Shown piece by piece: positions 28,347 through 37,415 of a DNA stretch of 64,000 nucleotides. The stretch spans positions 1-64,000 of the forward strand of contig CAMUBY010000006.1 of assembly GCA_947087265.1 (NCBI GenBank), given 5' to 3'. This stretch comes from an uncultured Clostridia bacterium (GTDB lineage: Bacteria; Bacillota; Clostridia; Christensenellales; Borkfalkiaceae). Under the pieces are notes generated by a model. The model saw only the letters and a list, made by a program, of their open reading frames with translations. It had not been told where the DNA came from and did not search any database. Positions within the stretch are counted from its first letter, which is position 1. Each line of letters begins with the position of its first letter. The translations under genes were made by a program, and so were the position numbers.

Positions 28347-29498
28347 GTGGAAAAAGTCGTTATTATCCGTTACGCGGAAATCCACTTAAAAGGGAAAAAC
28401 CGCGGCTATTTTGAACGTGTGTTTACGGTGAATTTGGAGCGTTCGCTCAAAGGAATCCGCCATGAACTGCACCGTATCAGCGGTCGTTATCTGATTGCGA
28501 ATTTTGATGAGGAGCGCATCGACGAAATTCTTTCGCGCGTATCCCGCGTGTTCGGCGTGCATTCGTATTCCTTGGGGTTGAGCGTGCCCAACACGTTAGA
28601 CGATATTTTTGCCGCGGCGAAGTCGGTTGCCCCGCAAAGCGGTACGTTTAAGGTGGATACGCATCGCGGGGATAAAAAATATTCGCTTACCTCCATGCAA
28701 ATCAATGCTGAAATCGGCGGCAGACTTTTAGACGAAAACAAAGCGTTATCGGTAGACGTACATGCGCCGCAGGGGTACGTATATATCGATATTCGCGAAA
28801 ACGGTATGGCGCTTGTATTTGGTCAATTTTTCGAGGGGGCGGGCGGTATGCCTGTCGGAACTTCGGGGAAGGGACTTCTCCTTATTTCGGGTGGTATCGA
28901 TTCTCCTGTGGCGGGCTATATGATGTCGAAGCGCGGCATGAATGTAGAGTATCTGCATTTCCACAGTTATCCCTATACCAACGAACAAGCGAAAGATAAA
29001 GTGATTGAACTTGCGCGCCTGCTTTCGCGCTATGCGTTAACGGAGAAACTTCTTACGGTAAGCGTAACGCATATTCAAGAAGAAATTCATGCAAAATGTG
29101 CCGCAGAGTTAAACGTAACGCTTTTGCGTAGATTTATGTTCCGCATTGCGGAACGGGTCGCAAAGAGGAAAGAAGCAAAATGTCTGATTACGGGGGAAAG
29201 CCTCGGACAGGTTGCAAGTCAAACAATCGAGGGCATGACTTCTTCCAATGCCGTTGTTTCTTTGCCCGTACTGCGTCCGCTTGTCGGGTTTGATAAAAAT
29301 GAAATCATCGAGCGTGCCAAAAAAATCGGCACATACGAAACTTCTGTCTTGCCTTTTGAAGATTGCTGTACGGTTTTTCTTCCCGATTTTCCTGCGATTA
29401 AACCAAAACTCTCCTTCATCGAAGAAGAGGAGAGTAAACTTGATATTGAGAGATTAGTTGTCGAAGCTTTGAACAGCATAGAGGAATACCGCTTTTAA
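28347..29498 (+). CDS. thiI: tRNA 4-thiouridine synthetase
   Basis: 383 residues. NFLD/THUMP region (about 1-165) and a PP-loop ATPase domain with LLISGGIDSPVAGYMM (about 176-191). Lacks the C-terminal rhodanese domain of enterobacterial ThiI, as in Firmicutes, where a dedicated cysteine desulfurase donates sulfur. GTG start two bases after the desulfurase stop. Ends adjacent to the convergent PBP gene with no spacer. Confidence 0.92.
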   Translation: MEKVVIIRYAEIHLKGKNRGYFERVFTVNLERSLKGIRHELHRISGRYLIANFDEERIDEILSRVSRVFGVHSYSLGLSVPNTLDDIFAAAKSVAPQSGTFKVDTHRGDKKYSLTSMQINAEIGGRLLDENKALSVDVHAPQGYVYIDIRENGMALVFGQFFEGAGGMPVGTSGKGLLLISGGIDSPVAGYMMSKRGMNVEYLHFHSYPYTNEQAKDKVIELARLLSRYALTEKLLTVSVTHIQEEIHAKCAAELNVTLLRRFMFRIAERVAKRKEAKCLITGESLGQVASQTIEGMTSSNAVVSLPVLRPLVGFDKNEIIERAKKIGTYETSVLPFEDCCTVFLPDFPAIKPKLSFIEEEESKLDIERLVVEALNSIEEYRF

Positions 29499-31676
29499 TT
29501 ATTCCCACCAGTTATCGGGAATTTCGTGATTGAGTTCAATGTGAACGGGAGGGAGCGTTACAGGCGTGCCTTCCGTTTCTTGATATAAAGGGATTACCGT
29601 ATAGGTATAGGTTTCTCCGTTTCTCACAGAATTATCGCAAATTGTTTCTTGATATTTTCCTTTGTAAATCGTGGTAATATTGCCGCGATTTTCGCGTTTT
29701 ATCAAGTATTCATAATACTTTGTCTGACATAATATTATCCGAACGGTGCCGTTTTTGACAGATATCTGCGGTTTTGCAATGGTTGGGTTAGAAAAACGCT
29801 CGCTTACCTCTTGCGGCAGTGCAGCAGTGCGGAAGAGTTCCGTTCCGCTTGTAATCTTTGGCGCGGCGGGGTCTGCAATCAAAATGCGGTGGTTGGTTTG
29901 ATATTCTTCTTTGTCGTAACTTAACTCCACAACGCCGCTGCATTCGGAGGGAAACGGTTGAGGTGCGGATTGGGAATAAAGCGCATTCCAGATACGCAGT
30001 GCGATATTTGCGGGTTGTCCGCCGCCTGTTGCCTGAACAGGCGAATTATCGCGGTTGCCGAGCCAAACGGCTACGGTATCGTCGGCGGTATAAGAAATCG
30101 TGTAAGCGTCCGTATTTTTTCCTGCCGATTCCGCCGTACCCGTTTTAGCACAGACGGAGTAGGGCAAAGAGTTGAGCTTTCTGGCAGTACCTTCGCGCGC
30201 CGCCGTCATCAGCATATCGTTCATCAAATAGCAGACGTCTTCGGAAAATACTTTTTCGGGGTGAGAACGGAATTCAAAGAGCGTACGTCCTTTTATGTCT
30301 TCTACACGGGAAACCGTTCTTGAAGCCGTAAACTCTCCGCCGTTTGCAAACGTAGCATATCCGTCTGCAAGTTGTTGCAAGGTAAACCCTTCTTTCATGC
30401 CGCCGAGCGCTAAGGCAAGCGAAAAATCGTCTTCCCCGATTTCCATGTTCATTTTTTTCATATACTTTGCCGCGCGTTCCACGCCGAGTTCATTCAGAAT
30501 TTTTACGGCAGGGATATTGACGCTACGCGAAAGGGCATGGCGGACGCTCATATATTCGTTTGAAGCGCCGTTGTAGTCGTCCGGGCAGTATCCGCCGAAA
30601 TCCGTCTTTTGGTCAAGTACGGGCGTAAGCGGCGATATCAGGTTGTTTTCGAGTGCGGGCGCGTATACAAGAAGCGGTTTAATGGTAGAGGCGGGCAAGC
30701 GTTTGGGCGTACCGATAGACGAATGAAACGCTTTGATACCGTGCGTTTGATTGTCGCGCACGAAAAGACAGAAATCCGAGTCGACTTCGGTCTTTTCGAG
30801 TTCCTTTTGCAGCTTAGAATCGTAATAAGTGAAAATACGCAGAGAACCGAGTTCTCCCGATTTTGCATCGGGGAACAGTTCGGTAAGTTCCTCATACACG
30901 CGCGAAAGATATGCGTTTGACGAACTTTCCGAAGGAGACGCGGGGAGCGGTTCATTGATTGCGTTCGTGTATTCCTCATTCGAAAGATAGTTTTGTTCGA
31001 GCATAAGTTTCAACACAAGATTACGCCGCGCAAGACATTTTTCCGCATCACGGAAGGGGGAATAGCGGTTGGGCGATTTTACGAGCGCGGCAAGCATGGC
31101 ACATTCGGCGGGGCTCAAATCTTTTACGTTTTTATCGAAATAATAGCGCGCCGCTTCGCCGATGCCGAACGCGCTGTGTCCGAAGTAAATGGAATTGAGA
31201 TAGAGTTCCATAATCTCGTTTTTGGAATAGCGTTTTTCTAGAATGCGCGTCAGTTTATATTCTTTTAATTTTCTGGAAATTGTTTTTTCGCTGGAAAGAT
31301 GCGTGTTTTTAATAAGTTGCTGTGAAATGGTGGAAGCGCCCTCCCGAAAGGAAAAACTTGCAACGTTTTTCATGGCGGCTTTTACCATCCGTTTATAATC
31401 AAACCCGTGGTGAGAATAGAAATTTTTGTCCTCCACGGCAACAAACGCGTGCGGAAGATAAGAGGGAAAATCGGAAAAATCAATGTCCGAACGGATATTA
31501 TTTTCCACTTGATTTCCGTCTTTGTCGTAAATACACAGACACGTTTTATCAAGTGTGAGTTTGTTCGCGTCTAAACGAGAACTTCCCGTAACCCCAAAAT
31601 AAAAGACGACGGCGGTAAGTAGCAACGCCGAGAAGATACCGAGTATACTGAGCGTGATTTTTGTTGCAAGTTTCAT
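29499..31676 (-). CDS. class A penicillin-binding protein
   Basis: 725 residues. Short cytoplasmic tail, membrane anchor (about 7-28), glycosyltransferase domain with EDKNFYSHHGFD (about 81-92), GASTISQQLIKN (about 117-128) and ELYLNSIYFG (about 159-168), then a transpeptidase with STIKP (SxxK, about 334), SVN (about 384) and KTGTAES (about 509). Polymerises and crosslinks peptidoglycan outside the membrane. A C-terminal fibronectin-like segment (about 635-725) is suggested by beta-rich sequence. Last codons abut thiI on the other strand. Confidence 0.92.
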   Translation of the reverse strand: MKLATKITLSILGIFSALLLTAVVFYFGVTGSSRLDANKLTLDKTCLCIYDKDGNQVENNIRSDIDFSDFPSYLPHAFVAVEDKNFYSHHGFDYKRMVKAAMKNVASFSFREGASTISQQLIKNTHLSSEKTISRKLKEYKLTRILEKRYSKNEIMELYLNSIYFGHSAFGIGEAARYYFDKNVKDLSPAECAMLAALVKSPNRYSPFRDAEKCLARRNLVLKLMLEQNYLSNEEYTNAINEPLPASPSESSSNAYLSRVYEELTELFPDAKSGELGSLRIFTYYDSKLQKELEKTEVDSDFCLFVRDNQTHGIKAFHSSIGTPKRLPASTIKPLLVYAPALENNLISPLTPVLDQKTDFGGYCPDDYNGASNEYMSVRHALSRSVNIPAVKILNELGVERAAKYMKKMNMEIGEDDFSLALALGGMKEGFTLQQLADGYATFANGGEFTASRTVSRVEDIKGRTLFEFRSHPEKVFSEDVCYLMNDMLMTAAREGTARKLNSLPYSVCAKTGTAESAGKNTDAYTISYTADDTVAVWLGNRDNSPVQATGGGQPANIALRIWNALYSQSAPQPFPSECSGVVELSYDKEEYQTNHRILIADPAAPKITSGTELFRTAALPQEVSERFSNPTIAKPQISVKNGTVRIILCQTKYYEYLIKRENRGNITTIYKGKYQETICDNSVRNGETYTYTVIPLYQETEGTPVTLPPVHIELNHEIPDNWWE

Positions 31677-31731
31677 TGATTACAGTATTTGTCAGTTATG
31701 CGAAAAAATTTCGGATTATTTCACGGTTTTG

Positions 31732-31760
31732 TTGAAAATAGTTGACTTTTATGATATAAT
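31732..31760 (+). promoter_or_regulatory. promoter of the 31803-33059 unit
   Basis: TTGAAA, 17-bp spacer, TATAAT, 42 bases upstream of the start. Confidence 0.7.
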
Positions 31761-31802
31761 AACGAAAAGTAAAAGAATTCGGAAAGGTCAAGGTGATTCA
31801 AA

Positions 31803-32519
31803 ATGGATATGAAATTTGCAAAAATACAGCAGTTTTTCAGCGCGTGCGACGAACTTATCGGCGGAACGTATATGCTTGCCGATACGAATATCGCAGAAGC
31901 GTTGAAGGCGGTTTCCAAAAGCGGAGAGCTGAAAGACCTTTTTAACACGGCTACCGACGGTTTTGATTTTCCCGCGGCAAAGCGTGCGTATCTGAAATAT
32001 CCTGCCGAGCCGGGCGCACAGCACGGCATTGCCTACCTGCCGACAGACAGGAAGGATATTCTTGCTTTTGTCTTTTGTTTGCTTGTAGAATTAGATGCGG
32101 GCGCAATCAAACTCAATGATTTTCTGCTTCGTTATTTTTACAGCGACGGAAGTTACACGGCGAGTTACTCCGCATTCACCGAACGCATGATTCGCCCGTT
32201 TCGGGATATTGTCCGTTCCTGCTTTCCCGACTACGGAAAGAAACGCCAACTTGAAATTGCAGGGAAACGGCAGGACTTGATTTTGGAGGCGCTTGCGGAG
32301 CGTGTAACGGTGGAACGCGCTCGGGTCTCGACAATTTCTTTGCTCAGCGAAGAACGTACGGCATCGGAAGTTATTTTAGACGAACTCTCGGCAGCTGTCG
32401 GGCGGAAGGACGTCAACGAAATTTGTGCGATTCTTTCGGGATACCGCTATTTTCTGAAATATATCAACGCGGAAGACAGTGTGAGCGCGGAATTATTTGC
32501 GCTTTCCGATGAATTGTAA
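31803..32519 (+). CDS. hypothetical protein upstream of nudF
   Basis: 238 residues that I do not recognise. Soluble, mixed-charge and apparently mostly alpha-helical, with no signal peptide, membrane segment or metal motif. GCAERVTVERARVST and similar stretches do not form a known signature. Start at ATG with AAGGTG upstream. Nine bases before the ADP-ribose pyrophosphatase gene, with which it is probably co-transcribed. Confidence 0.6.
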   Translation: MDMKFAKIQQFFSACDELIGGTYMLADTNIAEALKAVSKSGELKDLFNTATDGFDFPAAKRAYLKYPAEPGAQHGIAYLPTDRKDILAFVFCLLVELDAGAIKLNDFLLRYFYSDGSYTASYSAFTERMIRPFRDIVRSCFPDYGKKRQLEIAGKRQDLILEALAERVTVERARVSTISLLSEERTASEVILDELSAAVGRKDVNEICAILSGYRYFLKYINAEDSVSAELFALSDEL

Positions 32520-32528
32520 ATAAAATTT

Positions 32529-33059
32529 ATGAAATTAAAAGAAACGACTGTTCAGAAAAATTATATCTTCCGCGGTAAAATTATGAACGTCCGTTGTGAC
32601 GACGCACTCTTGCCTGACGGAAAACCGTGTCGGCGCGAAATCATCGAGCACTCGGGAGGAGCCGCGGTATTATGCGTGTTTGAAGGAAACGTAGTTTTTG
32701 TCAAGCAATATCGCTATGCATACGGAGAGGAAGTTCTTGAAATTCCTGCCGGAAAATTGGAAGCGGATGAAGACCCTGAAATTGCTGCAAAACGCGAATT
32801 ATCGGAAGAAACAGGGCTGCTTGCGGAAAAATTAATGCATTTGTTTACGCTCTACCCTTCGCCCGGGTATACCAACGAAAAGATTTATATTTATGAAGCA
32901 ATCGACGTTAAAAAAGGGGTACGACATTTAGACGACGGAGAATTTCTCAATATAGAATTTGTGCCGCTTTTCCGCGCTTATCAGATGATTGAAAGCGGAG
33001 AAATCCGCGATGCGAAAACCGTTGCCGCGTTGCTTGCTTATCGGTGCGAGAAAAAATGA
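32529..33059 (+). CDS. nudF: ADP-ribose pyrophosphatase (NUDIX)
   Basis: 176 residues. NUDIX box G-x5-E-x7-REL-x-EE-x-G at about 76-98 (AGKLEADEDPEIAAKREL then SEETGL), followed by the Pro/Gly YPSPGYTNEKIYIY loop (about 110-123) typical of the ADP-ribose pyrophosphatase branch. Hydrolyses ADP-ribose to AMP and ribose 5-phosphate. Ends before a strong terminator. Confidence 0.85.
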   Translation: MKLKETTVQKNYIFRGKIMNVRCDDALLPDGKPCRREIIEHSGGAAVLCVFEGNVVFVKQYRYAYGEEVLEIPAGKLEADEDPEIAAKRELSEETGLLAEKLMHLFTLYPSPGYTNEKIYIYEAIDVKKGVRHLDDGEFLNIEFVPLFRAYQMIESGEIRDAKTVAALLAYRCEKK

Positions 33060-33083
33060 AACGTTTTCAATAAATAAAAAGGT

Positions 33084-33120
33084 ACCGTCCGCGATTTTAA
33101 GTCGCGGACGGTATTTGTTC
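33084..33120 (+). terminator. terminator after nudF
   Basis: ACCGTCCGCGA...TCGCGGACGGT, 11-bp stem followed by ATTTGTTCTTTT. Confidence 0.85.
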
Positions 33121-33174
33121 TTTTCGGATTTTACGCCGAAATCTCTACGGAATCGGATTCAAACTTGTTTGGAC

Positions 33175-33375
33175 TCAGCCGTTGCAGCCGCAGCCACAAC
33201 CGCAGCCGCCGATTCTGTTCATGAGAGAACTTAAAGTACCGTTTTTCCCGAAGCAGTATGCGAGAGCCAAGAGAAAAGGCCAGCCGCAGCCTCTAAACGT
33301 GTCGCAAGAGAGTACATTCGTTCCGAGAATGAGCAGGATGATAAGAATCCAAAGACAGTTGCTATTGCAATTCAT
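33175..33375 (-). CDS. small hydrophobic protein with Gly-Cys repeat tail
   Basis: 66 residues, start supported by AAGGAGGAAAAACT immediately upstream. Residues 8-23 are a hydrophobic helix (LWILIILLILGTNVLS), a second hydrophobic stretch lies at 32-42, and the protein ends GGCGCGCGCNG with alternating glycine and cysteine. Nine cysteines in all. Function unknown. The tail could bind metal, be disulfide-crosslinked, or be a modified-peptide substrate; no maturation enzyme is adjacent. The gene stands alone. Confidence 0.7.
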   Translation of the reverse strand: MNCNSNCLWILIILLILGTNVLSCDTFRGCGWPFLLALAYCFGKNGTLSSLMNRIGGCGCGCGCNG

Positions 33376-33488
33376 AGTTTTTCCTCCTTAATCGCCGCAG
33401 AGTATGTATTGAAAGGGAACTACCTAACCGTTCTGCGGTTTTCTAATAAATATTATGACTCGGCAGGGGAAAAAGGTTCCTCATTTAG

Positions 33489-33517
33489 TTGCCAAAACCG
33501 AATGAATTTGTTATACT
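33489..33517 (+). promoter_or_regulatory. promoter of ECF S-component operon
   Basis: TTGCCA, 17-bp spacer, TATACT. A 120-nt leader follows; I saw no recognisable riboswitch in it. Confidence 0.7.
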
Positions 33518-33639
33518 GAAAGAGCATTGTATCGTGCGGCGAAAAAATACGGAAACGGTTTTATTTGCTTGGATGCAGTGTAATACTTATTTTTTTTCAC
33601 GGATATTGCAGAAAGCAAATCCGATGGAGGTAACTGAAT

Positions 33640-34383
33640 ATGGAAGAGCAGACGGAAGAAAGTTTGCAAACTACCGAAGAAAACTCGGTTGGGCGGACGG
33701 AAGCGGGGAATGCGGAAGTCGAAACGGCAGAAGAAAAAAAGCCGAAAAAGAATTTCAAAAAATTCTTTACAGCGAAAAATATTGCTTATTTCGGCATTTT
33801 AACGGCGCTTGAAATTGTGTTATTATTTTTCGGTAGCGCAATTCCCGTGGGAACGGGCGGGGCAACACTGAATTTCTCTCTGTTGCCGATTGTTATCGGC
33901 GCAATCTTGCTCGGACCGATTGCCGGCGGTTTGATGGGGCTCGTTTCGGGCATTATTATCACCGTCATGGTGGTTGTGGGGATGCAAGGCCCCGTATTCC
34001 TGTTTTTATTTCAGGAACAGCCTGTCGTTATCGTACTTATTTGTCTGGTAAAGACAACGGCGGCAGGGCTTGTGAGCGGTTTTCTTTATCGGCTCATTCA
34101 ACGTAAAAACCAATATGTTGCGGTGTTTGTTGCCGCGCTATCCGCACCTATCGTCAACACGGGACTGTTTATTCTCGGTTGTCTTTGTATCAGCGGCGCG
34201 ATTGAACTTTCAGCGGTAGAGTTTGGGTTTTCATATTCACAAGCGTTCTCGATTATCATTCTCGTATTTGTCACTTACAACTTTTTCATAGAGTTTGCAA
34301 TAAATCTTGTTTTTGCCCCTGCGCTGAGTACGGTTGTCAAGGTGGTAGAGAAACAGTTTATGCGTAGGAAGAAATCAGCATGA
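33640..34383 (+). CDS. ECF transporter S component, probable pantothenate uptake
   Basis: 247 residues: a 40-residue Glu-rich cytoplasmic N-terminal extension, then six predicted membrane helices starting near AYFGILTALEIVLLFFGSAI (about 49-68) and GGLMGLVSGIIITVMVVVG (about 106-124). Topology and the ILTAL start fit S components, which capture a vitamin and use shared EcfAAT modules (none in the window). Stop overlaps coaX by four bases, so pantothenate is the likely substrate; this is inference from context. Confidence 0.75.
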   Translation: MEEQTEESLQTTEENSVGRTEAGNAEVETAEEKKPKKNFKKFFTAKNIAYFGILTALEIVLLFFGSAIPVGTGGATLNFSLLPIVIGAILLGPIAGGLMGLVSGIIITVMVVVGMQGPVFLFLFQEQPVVIVLICLVKTTAAGLVSGFLYRLIQRKNQYVAVFVAALSAPIVNTGLFILGCLCISGAIELSAVEFGFSYSQAFSIIILVFVTYNFFIEFAINLVFAPALSTVVKVVEKQFMRRKKSA

Positions 34384-35168
34384 TTATTTGTATCGACATC
34401 GGAAATACTAACATTAAATATGCTATTTTCGACAGTGACAATCTGAAATTTTCCTTTCGGGTTTCCACTGATTTGAAGCGCACGTCCGATGAGTACGGGG
34501 CGCAACTCGTGAGTATGCTCGAATTTAACGGTGTTTCGTTAAAGGAAATTTCGGGCGGTATTATATCGTCGGTCGTTCCTTCGCTCGATTACACGATAGA
34601 GCATATGCTGAAACTCTATCTCGGCATTACGCCGAAAATGATAGCACCGGGACTCAAAACGGGACTTTTAATGCGTGCCGATAACGCACGCGAAGTAGGG
34701 GCGGACAGAATTGTAAATAATGTTGCCGCCATCAAAAAATACGGGTGCGGCAAACCGATGATTATCATCGATTTCGGCACCGCGACAACGTTTAATATTC
34801 TGAACGAAAAATACGAATTTATTGGCGGCGTAATCGCGCCGGGGATTCGCGGCTCACTTGACAGTTTAGTAAGCGGCACGGCAAAACTTCCGCGTGTGGA
34901 AATAGAAGCGCCGAAAAGCGTAATTGCCACCAATACGGTTACTAATATGCAGGCGGGCATTGTTTTCGGTTTTGCAGGGCTTGTGGATTATCTTGTAAAA
35001 AAGATTAAAAGCGAGTTAAAAGCAAAAGAAGTCCTTACGATAGCTACGGGCGGTTTTTCGGAAATCATTGCCAAAGAAATTAAGTGTATCGACGTAATTG
35101 ATAAAAAACTGACCTTAAACGGGTTAAAATATTTATATGAGTTGAACAGTTCGGAGGAGATAAAATGA
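34380..35168 (+). CDS. coaX: type III pantothenate kinase
   Basis: 262 residues. First step of CoA synthesis, the feedback-insensitive CoaX type. ASKHA-fold motifs: DIGNTNIKYAIFD (about 5-17), GADRIVNNVAA (about 104-114) and IIDFGTATTFNIL (about 125-137). Overlaps the upstream transporter and the downstream hom (ATGA at both junctions). Confidence 0.94.
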   Translation: MIICIDIGNTNIKYAIFDSDNLKFSFRVSTDLKRTSDEYGAQLVSMLEFNGVSLKEISGGIISSVVPSLDYTIEHMLKLYLGITPKMIAPGLKTGLLMRADNAREVGADRIVNNVAAIKKYGCGKPMIIIDFGTATTFNILNEKYEFIGGVIAPGIRGSLDSLVSGTAKLPRVEIEAPKSVIATNTVTNMQAGIVFGFAGLVDYLVKKIKSELKAKEVLTIATGGFSEIIAKEIKCIDVIDKKLTLNGLKYLYELNSSEEIK

Positions 35169-36442
35169 AGAAAGTCGGCGTTGCAATACTCGGGCTTGGA
35201 GTTGTGGGCGGAGGAACATATCAGATTCTCACGCAAAACAGAGAGTTTTATCAGAAAACGCAGGACGTAGACATTGTCGTAGAAAGCGTTTTGGAACTCA
35301 ATCGCGAACGCGCTTTGTCGCTCGGGGTTCCTGCGGAAAAAATCATGACCAATATTGCGGAGGTAGTTTGCAATCCCGACGTCAATATCGTAGTAGAGGT
35401 CATCGGCGGTATCGACGCAGCCAAAGAATATGTACTTGCTGCTTTGAACGCAGGAAAGACGGTTGTTACGTCCAATAAAGAACTTTTCTGTAAATATTCC
35501 CATGAGTTGGAACGCGCTGCAAAACGGCAGAACGCAGGGCTTTATTTTGAAGCAAGTTGCGTGGGGGGTGTGCCTATCATCCGTACGCTTCTCGACGGTT
35601 TGCAGGCAAACCACATCACTTCCATGATGGGTATCATCAACGGCACGACGAATTATATTTTAACGAAGATGTCAAACGAGGGGATGACTTATGAAGACGC
35701 GCTGAAAGAAGCGCAGCGGCTCGGTTATGCCGAAGCCAATCCCACGGCAGACGTGGAAGGCTTTGACGCGGCTTATAAACTCTCTATTCTATCTTCGCTC
35801 GCGTTTCATACCAAAGTACCGTTTTCAAAAGTCTTCCGCGAAGGCATTACGCAAATTACGCAAGAAGCCATTGCAGACGGAAAGCAGCTCGGTTATTGCC
35901 TGAAACTTCTGGCTATCGGGAAGCAGACGGATGCGGGAATCGAAGTGCGGGTACATCCGACGTTTGTCCGCAAAGACCATCCGCTTGCTGCGGTAAACGA
36001 CAGCTTTAACGCCGTATATCTGCACGGAGACGCGGTTGACGACGTTATGCTTTACGGCAGAGGCGCAGGCGCGCTTCCTACGGGCAGTGCAATCGTGAGC
36101 GATATTATTTATGCTGCTACGCACAGCGAAAGCCGTTATTCCACCTTTAAGAACACCGCCAATGCCGATAAAAGCGTAAATTTCCCCAGCGATTTCAGTA
36201 GCGCGTACTATTTGCGTCTTTCGGTGACGGACAGGACGGGTGTTCTTGCAAAAATTACCAATATTTTCGGTAAAAACAATATCTCGATTGTGGAAATGCA
36301 GCAGAAAATTTTGGATGGCGACAAAGCGGCGGTTACTTTTATCACGCACGAATCGCGCGAACTTGCTATTCGTGACGCTGTCTCCAAGATTAATGCGTTG
36401 GAGTTCGCATCGGTCGATAGCGTGCTCCGCGTTGTGTCCTAA
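35165..36442 (+). CDS. hom: homoserine dehydrogenase with ACT domain
   Basis: 425 residues. NAD(P) loop LGLGVVGGGTYQIL (about 9-22), catalytic region GGVPIIRTLLDGL (about 136-148) with GIINGTTNYILT (about 157-168), and a C-terminal ACT domain (LSVTDRTGVLAKITNIFG, about 349-366) for threonine feedback. Converts aspartate semialdehyde to homoserine. Third gene of the S component-coaX-hom unit. Confidence 0.94.
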   Translation: MKKVGVAILGLGVVGGGTYQILTQNREFYQKTQDVDIVVESVLELNRERALSLGVPAEKIMTNIAEVVCNPDVNIVVEVIGGIDAAKEYVLAALNAGKTVVTSNKELFCKYSHELERAAKRQNAGLYFEASCVGGVPIIRTLLDGLQANHITSMMGIINGTTNYILTKMSNEGMTYEDALKEAQRLGYAEANPTADVEGFDAAYKLSILSSLAFHTKVPFSKVFREGITQITQEAIADGKQLGYCLKLLAIGKQTDAGIEVRVHPTFVRKDHPLAAVNDSFNAVYLHGDAVDDVMLYGRGAGALPTGSAIVSDIIYAATHSESRYSTFKNTANADKSVNFPSDFSSAYYLRLSVTDRTGVLAKITNIFGKNNISIVEMQQKILDGDKAAVTFITHESRELAIRDAVSKINALEFASVDSVLRVVS

Positions 36443-36454
36443 ATCGAATCAGAG

Positions 36455-36481
36455 AAAAGGCGGGGAAACCCCGTCTTTTTT
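36455..36481 (+). terminator. terminator after hom
   Basis: AAAAGGCGGGG-AAA-CCCCGTCTTTTTT. Confidence 0.85.
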
Positions 36482-36506
36482 CATCTGAAAACAGGAACTT
36501 TTTGTT

Positions 36507-37370
36507 ATGAAATACGGACTTATTCTTATTAACGCTTACGCGAAAGCGGAAAGCGAACTGAATAGCGCTTACCGCTTAAAAGAGGAACTCGAATCATTCG
36601 GCGCGAAGGTAGAAATCAGTCGTAATCTTCTATCTGCCGGTGTTATTAAAGGAAAAATTGAAAAATATCTTCAAGCTGATTTTTGTATTTATCTCGATAA
36701 GGATAGATATGCGGGTGAAATGTTGGAACGGGCAGGGTTACGTCTGTTTAACCGTCCGCAGGCGATTGCCGATTGTGACGATAAAATGCGTACCTGCCTT
36801 GCCTTAAACGGCTTTCCGATGCCTGACACAATTTCGGCTCCGCTTTGCTATCTTCCGAACGAACCTCTGAAAGAGGAAATTGTTGACGGCGTAGTTTCCA
36901 GGCTGGGCTTGCCTGTCATCGTAAAAGAATGTTTCGGCTCGCTCGGCAAAGGAGTTTATAAAGCGGATACGATAGATGAATTAAGTGAACTTTGCGAAAA
37001 ATTAAAATGTAAACCGCATTTATTTCAAAAATTTATTGCAACCAGCTCCGGAAGAGACGTTCGCGTGATTGTCATCGGCGGAAAAGTTTTTTCCGCCATG
37101 CTGCGAACGGCGCAAAACGATTTCCGTTCCAATGTAGAACTGGGCGGAAAAGGGGAAAGATACTTTTTAGACGAAAGCGGCGTGCGGCTGTGCGAAAACA
37201 TTGCGAGACGCCTGAATCTCGATTATTGCGGAATCGATTTGCTGTTCGGCAAGAACGGGTTTTTAGTCTGCGAAGTCAATTCCAACGCCTTTTTCGGCGG
37301 AATGGAACGCGTGACAGGCTTAAACGTTGCACGCGCGTATGCGGCATATATACTGAACGAAATAAAATGA
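36507..37370 (+). CDS. RimK/LysX-like ATP-grasp ligase
   Basis: 287 residues of the ATP-grasp superfamily: FNRPQAIADCDDKMRTCLAL (about 79-98), the nucleotide-binding PVIVKECFGSLGKGVY (about 136-151), and the metal-binding GIDLLFGKNGFLVCEVNSN (about 240-258). RimK-like enzymes join an amino acid to a carboxylate; the substrate here is not evident. It is alone, separated by terminators on both sides. Confidence 0.8.
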   Translation: MKYGLILINAYAKAESELNSAYRLKEELESFGAKVEISRNLLSAGVIKGKIEKYLQADFCIYLDKDRYAGEMLERAGLRLFNRPQAIADCDDKMRTCLALNGFPMPDTISAPLCYLPNEPLKEEIVDGVVSRLGLPVIVKECFGSLGKGVYKADTIDELSELCEKLKCKPHLFQKFIATSSGRDVRVIVIGGKVFSAMLRTAQNDFRSNVELGGKGERYFLDESGVRLCENIARRLNLDYCGIDLLFGKNGFLVCEVNSNAFFGGMERVTGLNVARAYAAYILNEIK

Positions 37371-37376
37371 TTGCAT

Positions 37377-37408
37377 AAAAAAAGAGGCTCGTTTGAGCCT
37401 CTTTTTTT
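37377..37408. terminator. bidirectional terminator before leuS
   Basis: AAAAAAGAGGCTC-GTTT-GAGCCTCTTTTTT between convergent genes. Confidence 0.9.
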
Positions 37409-37415
37409 ATTATTT

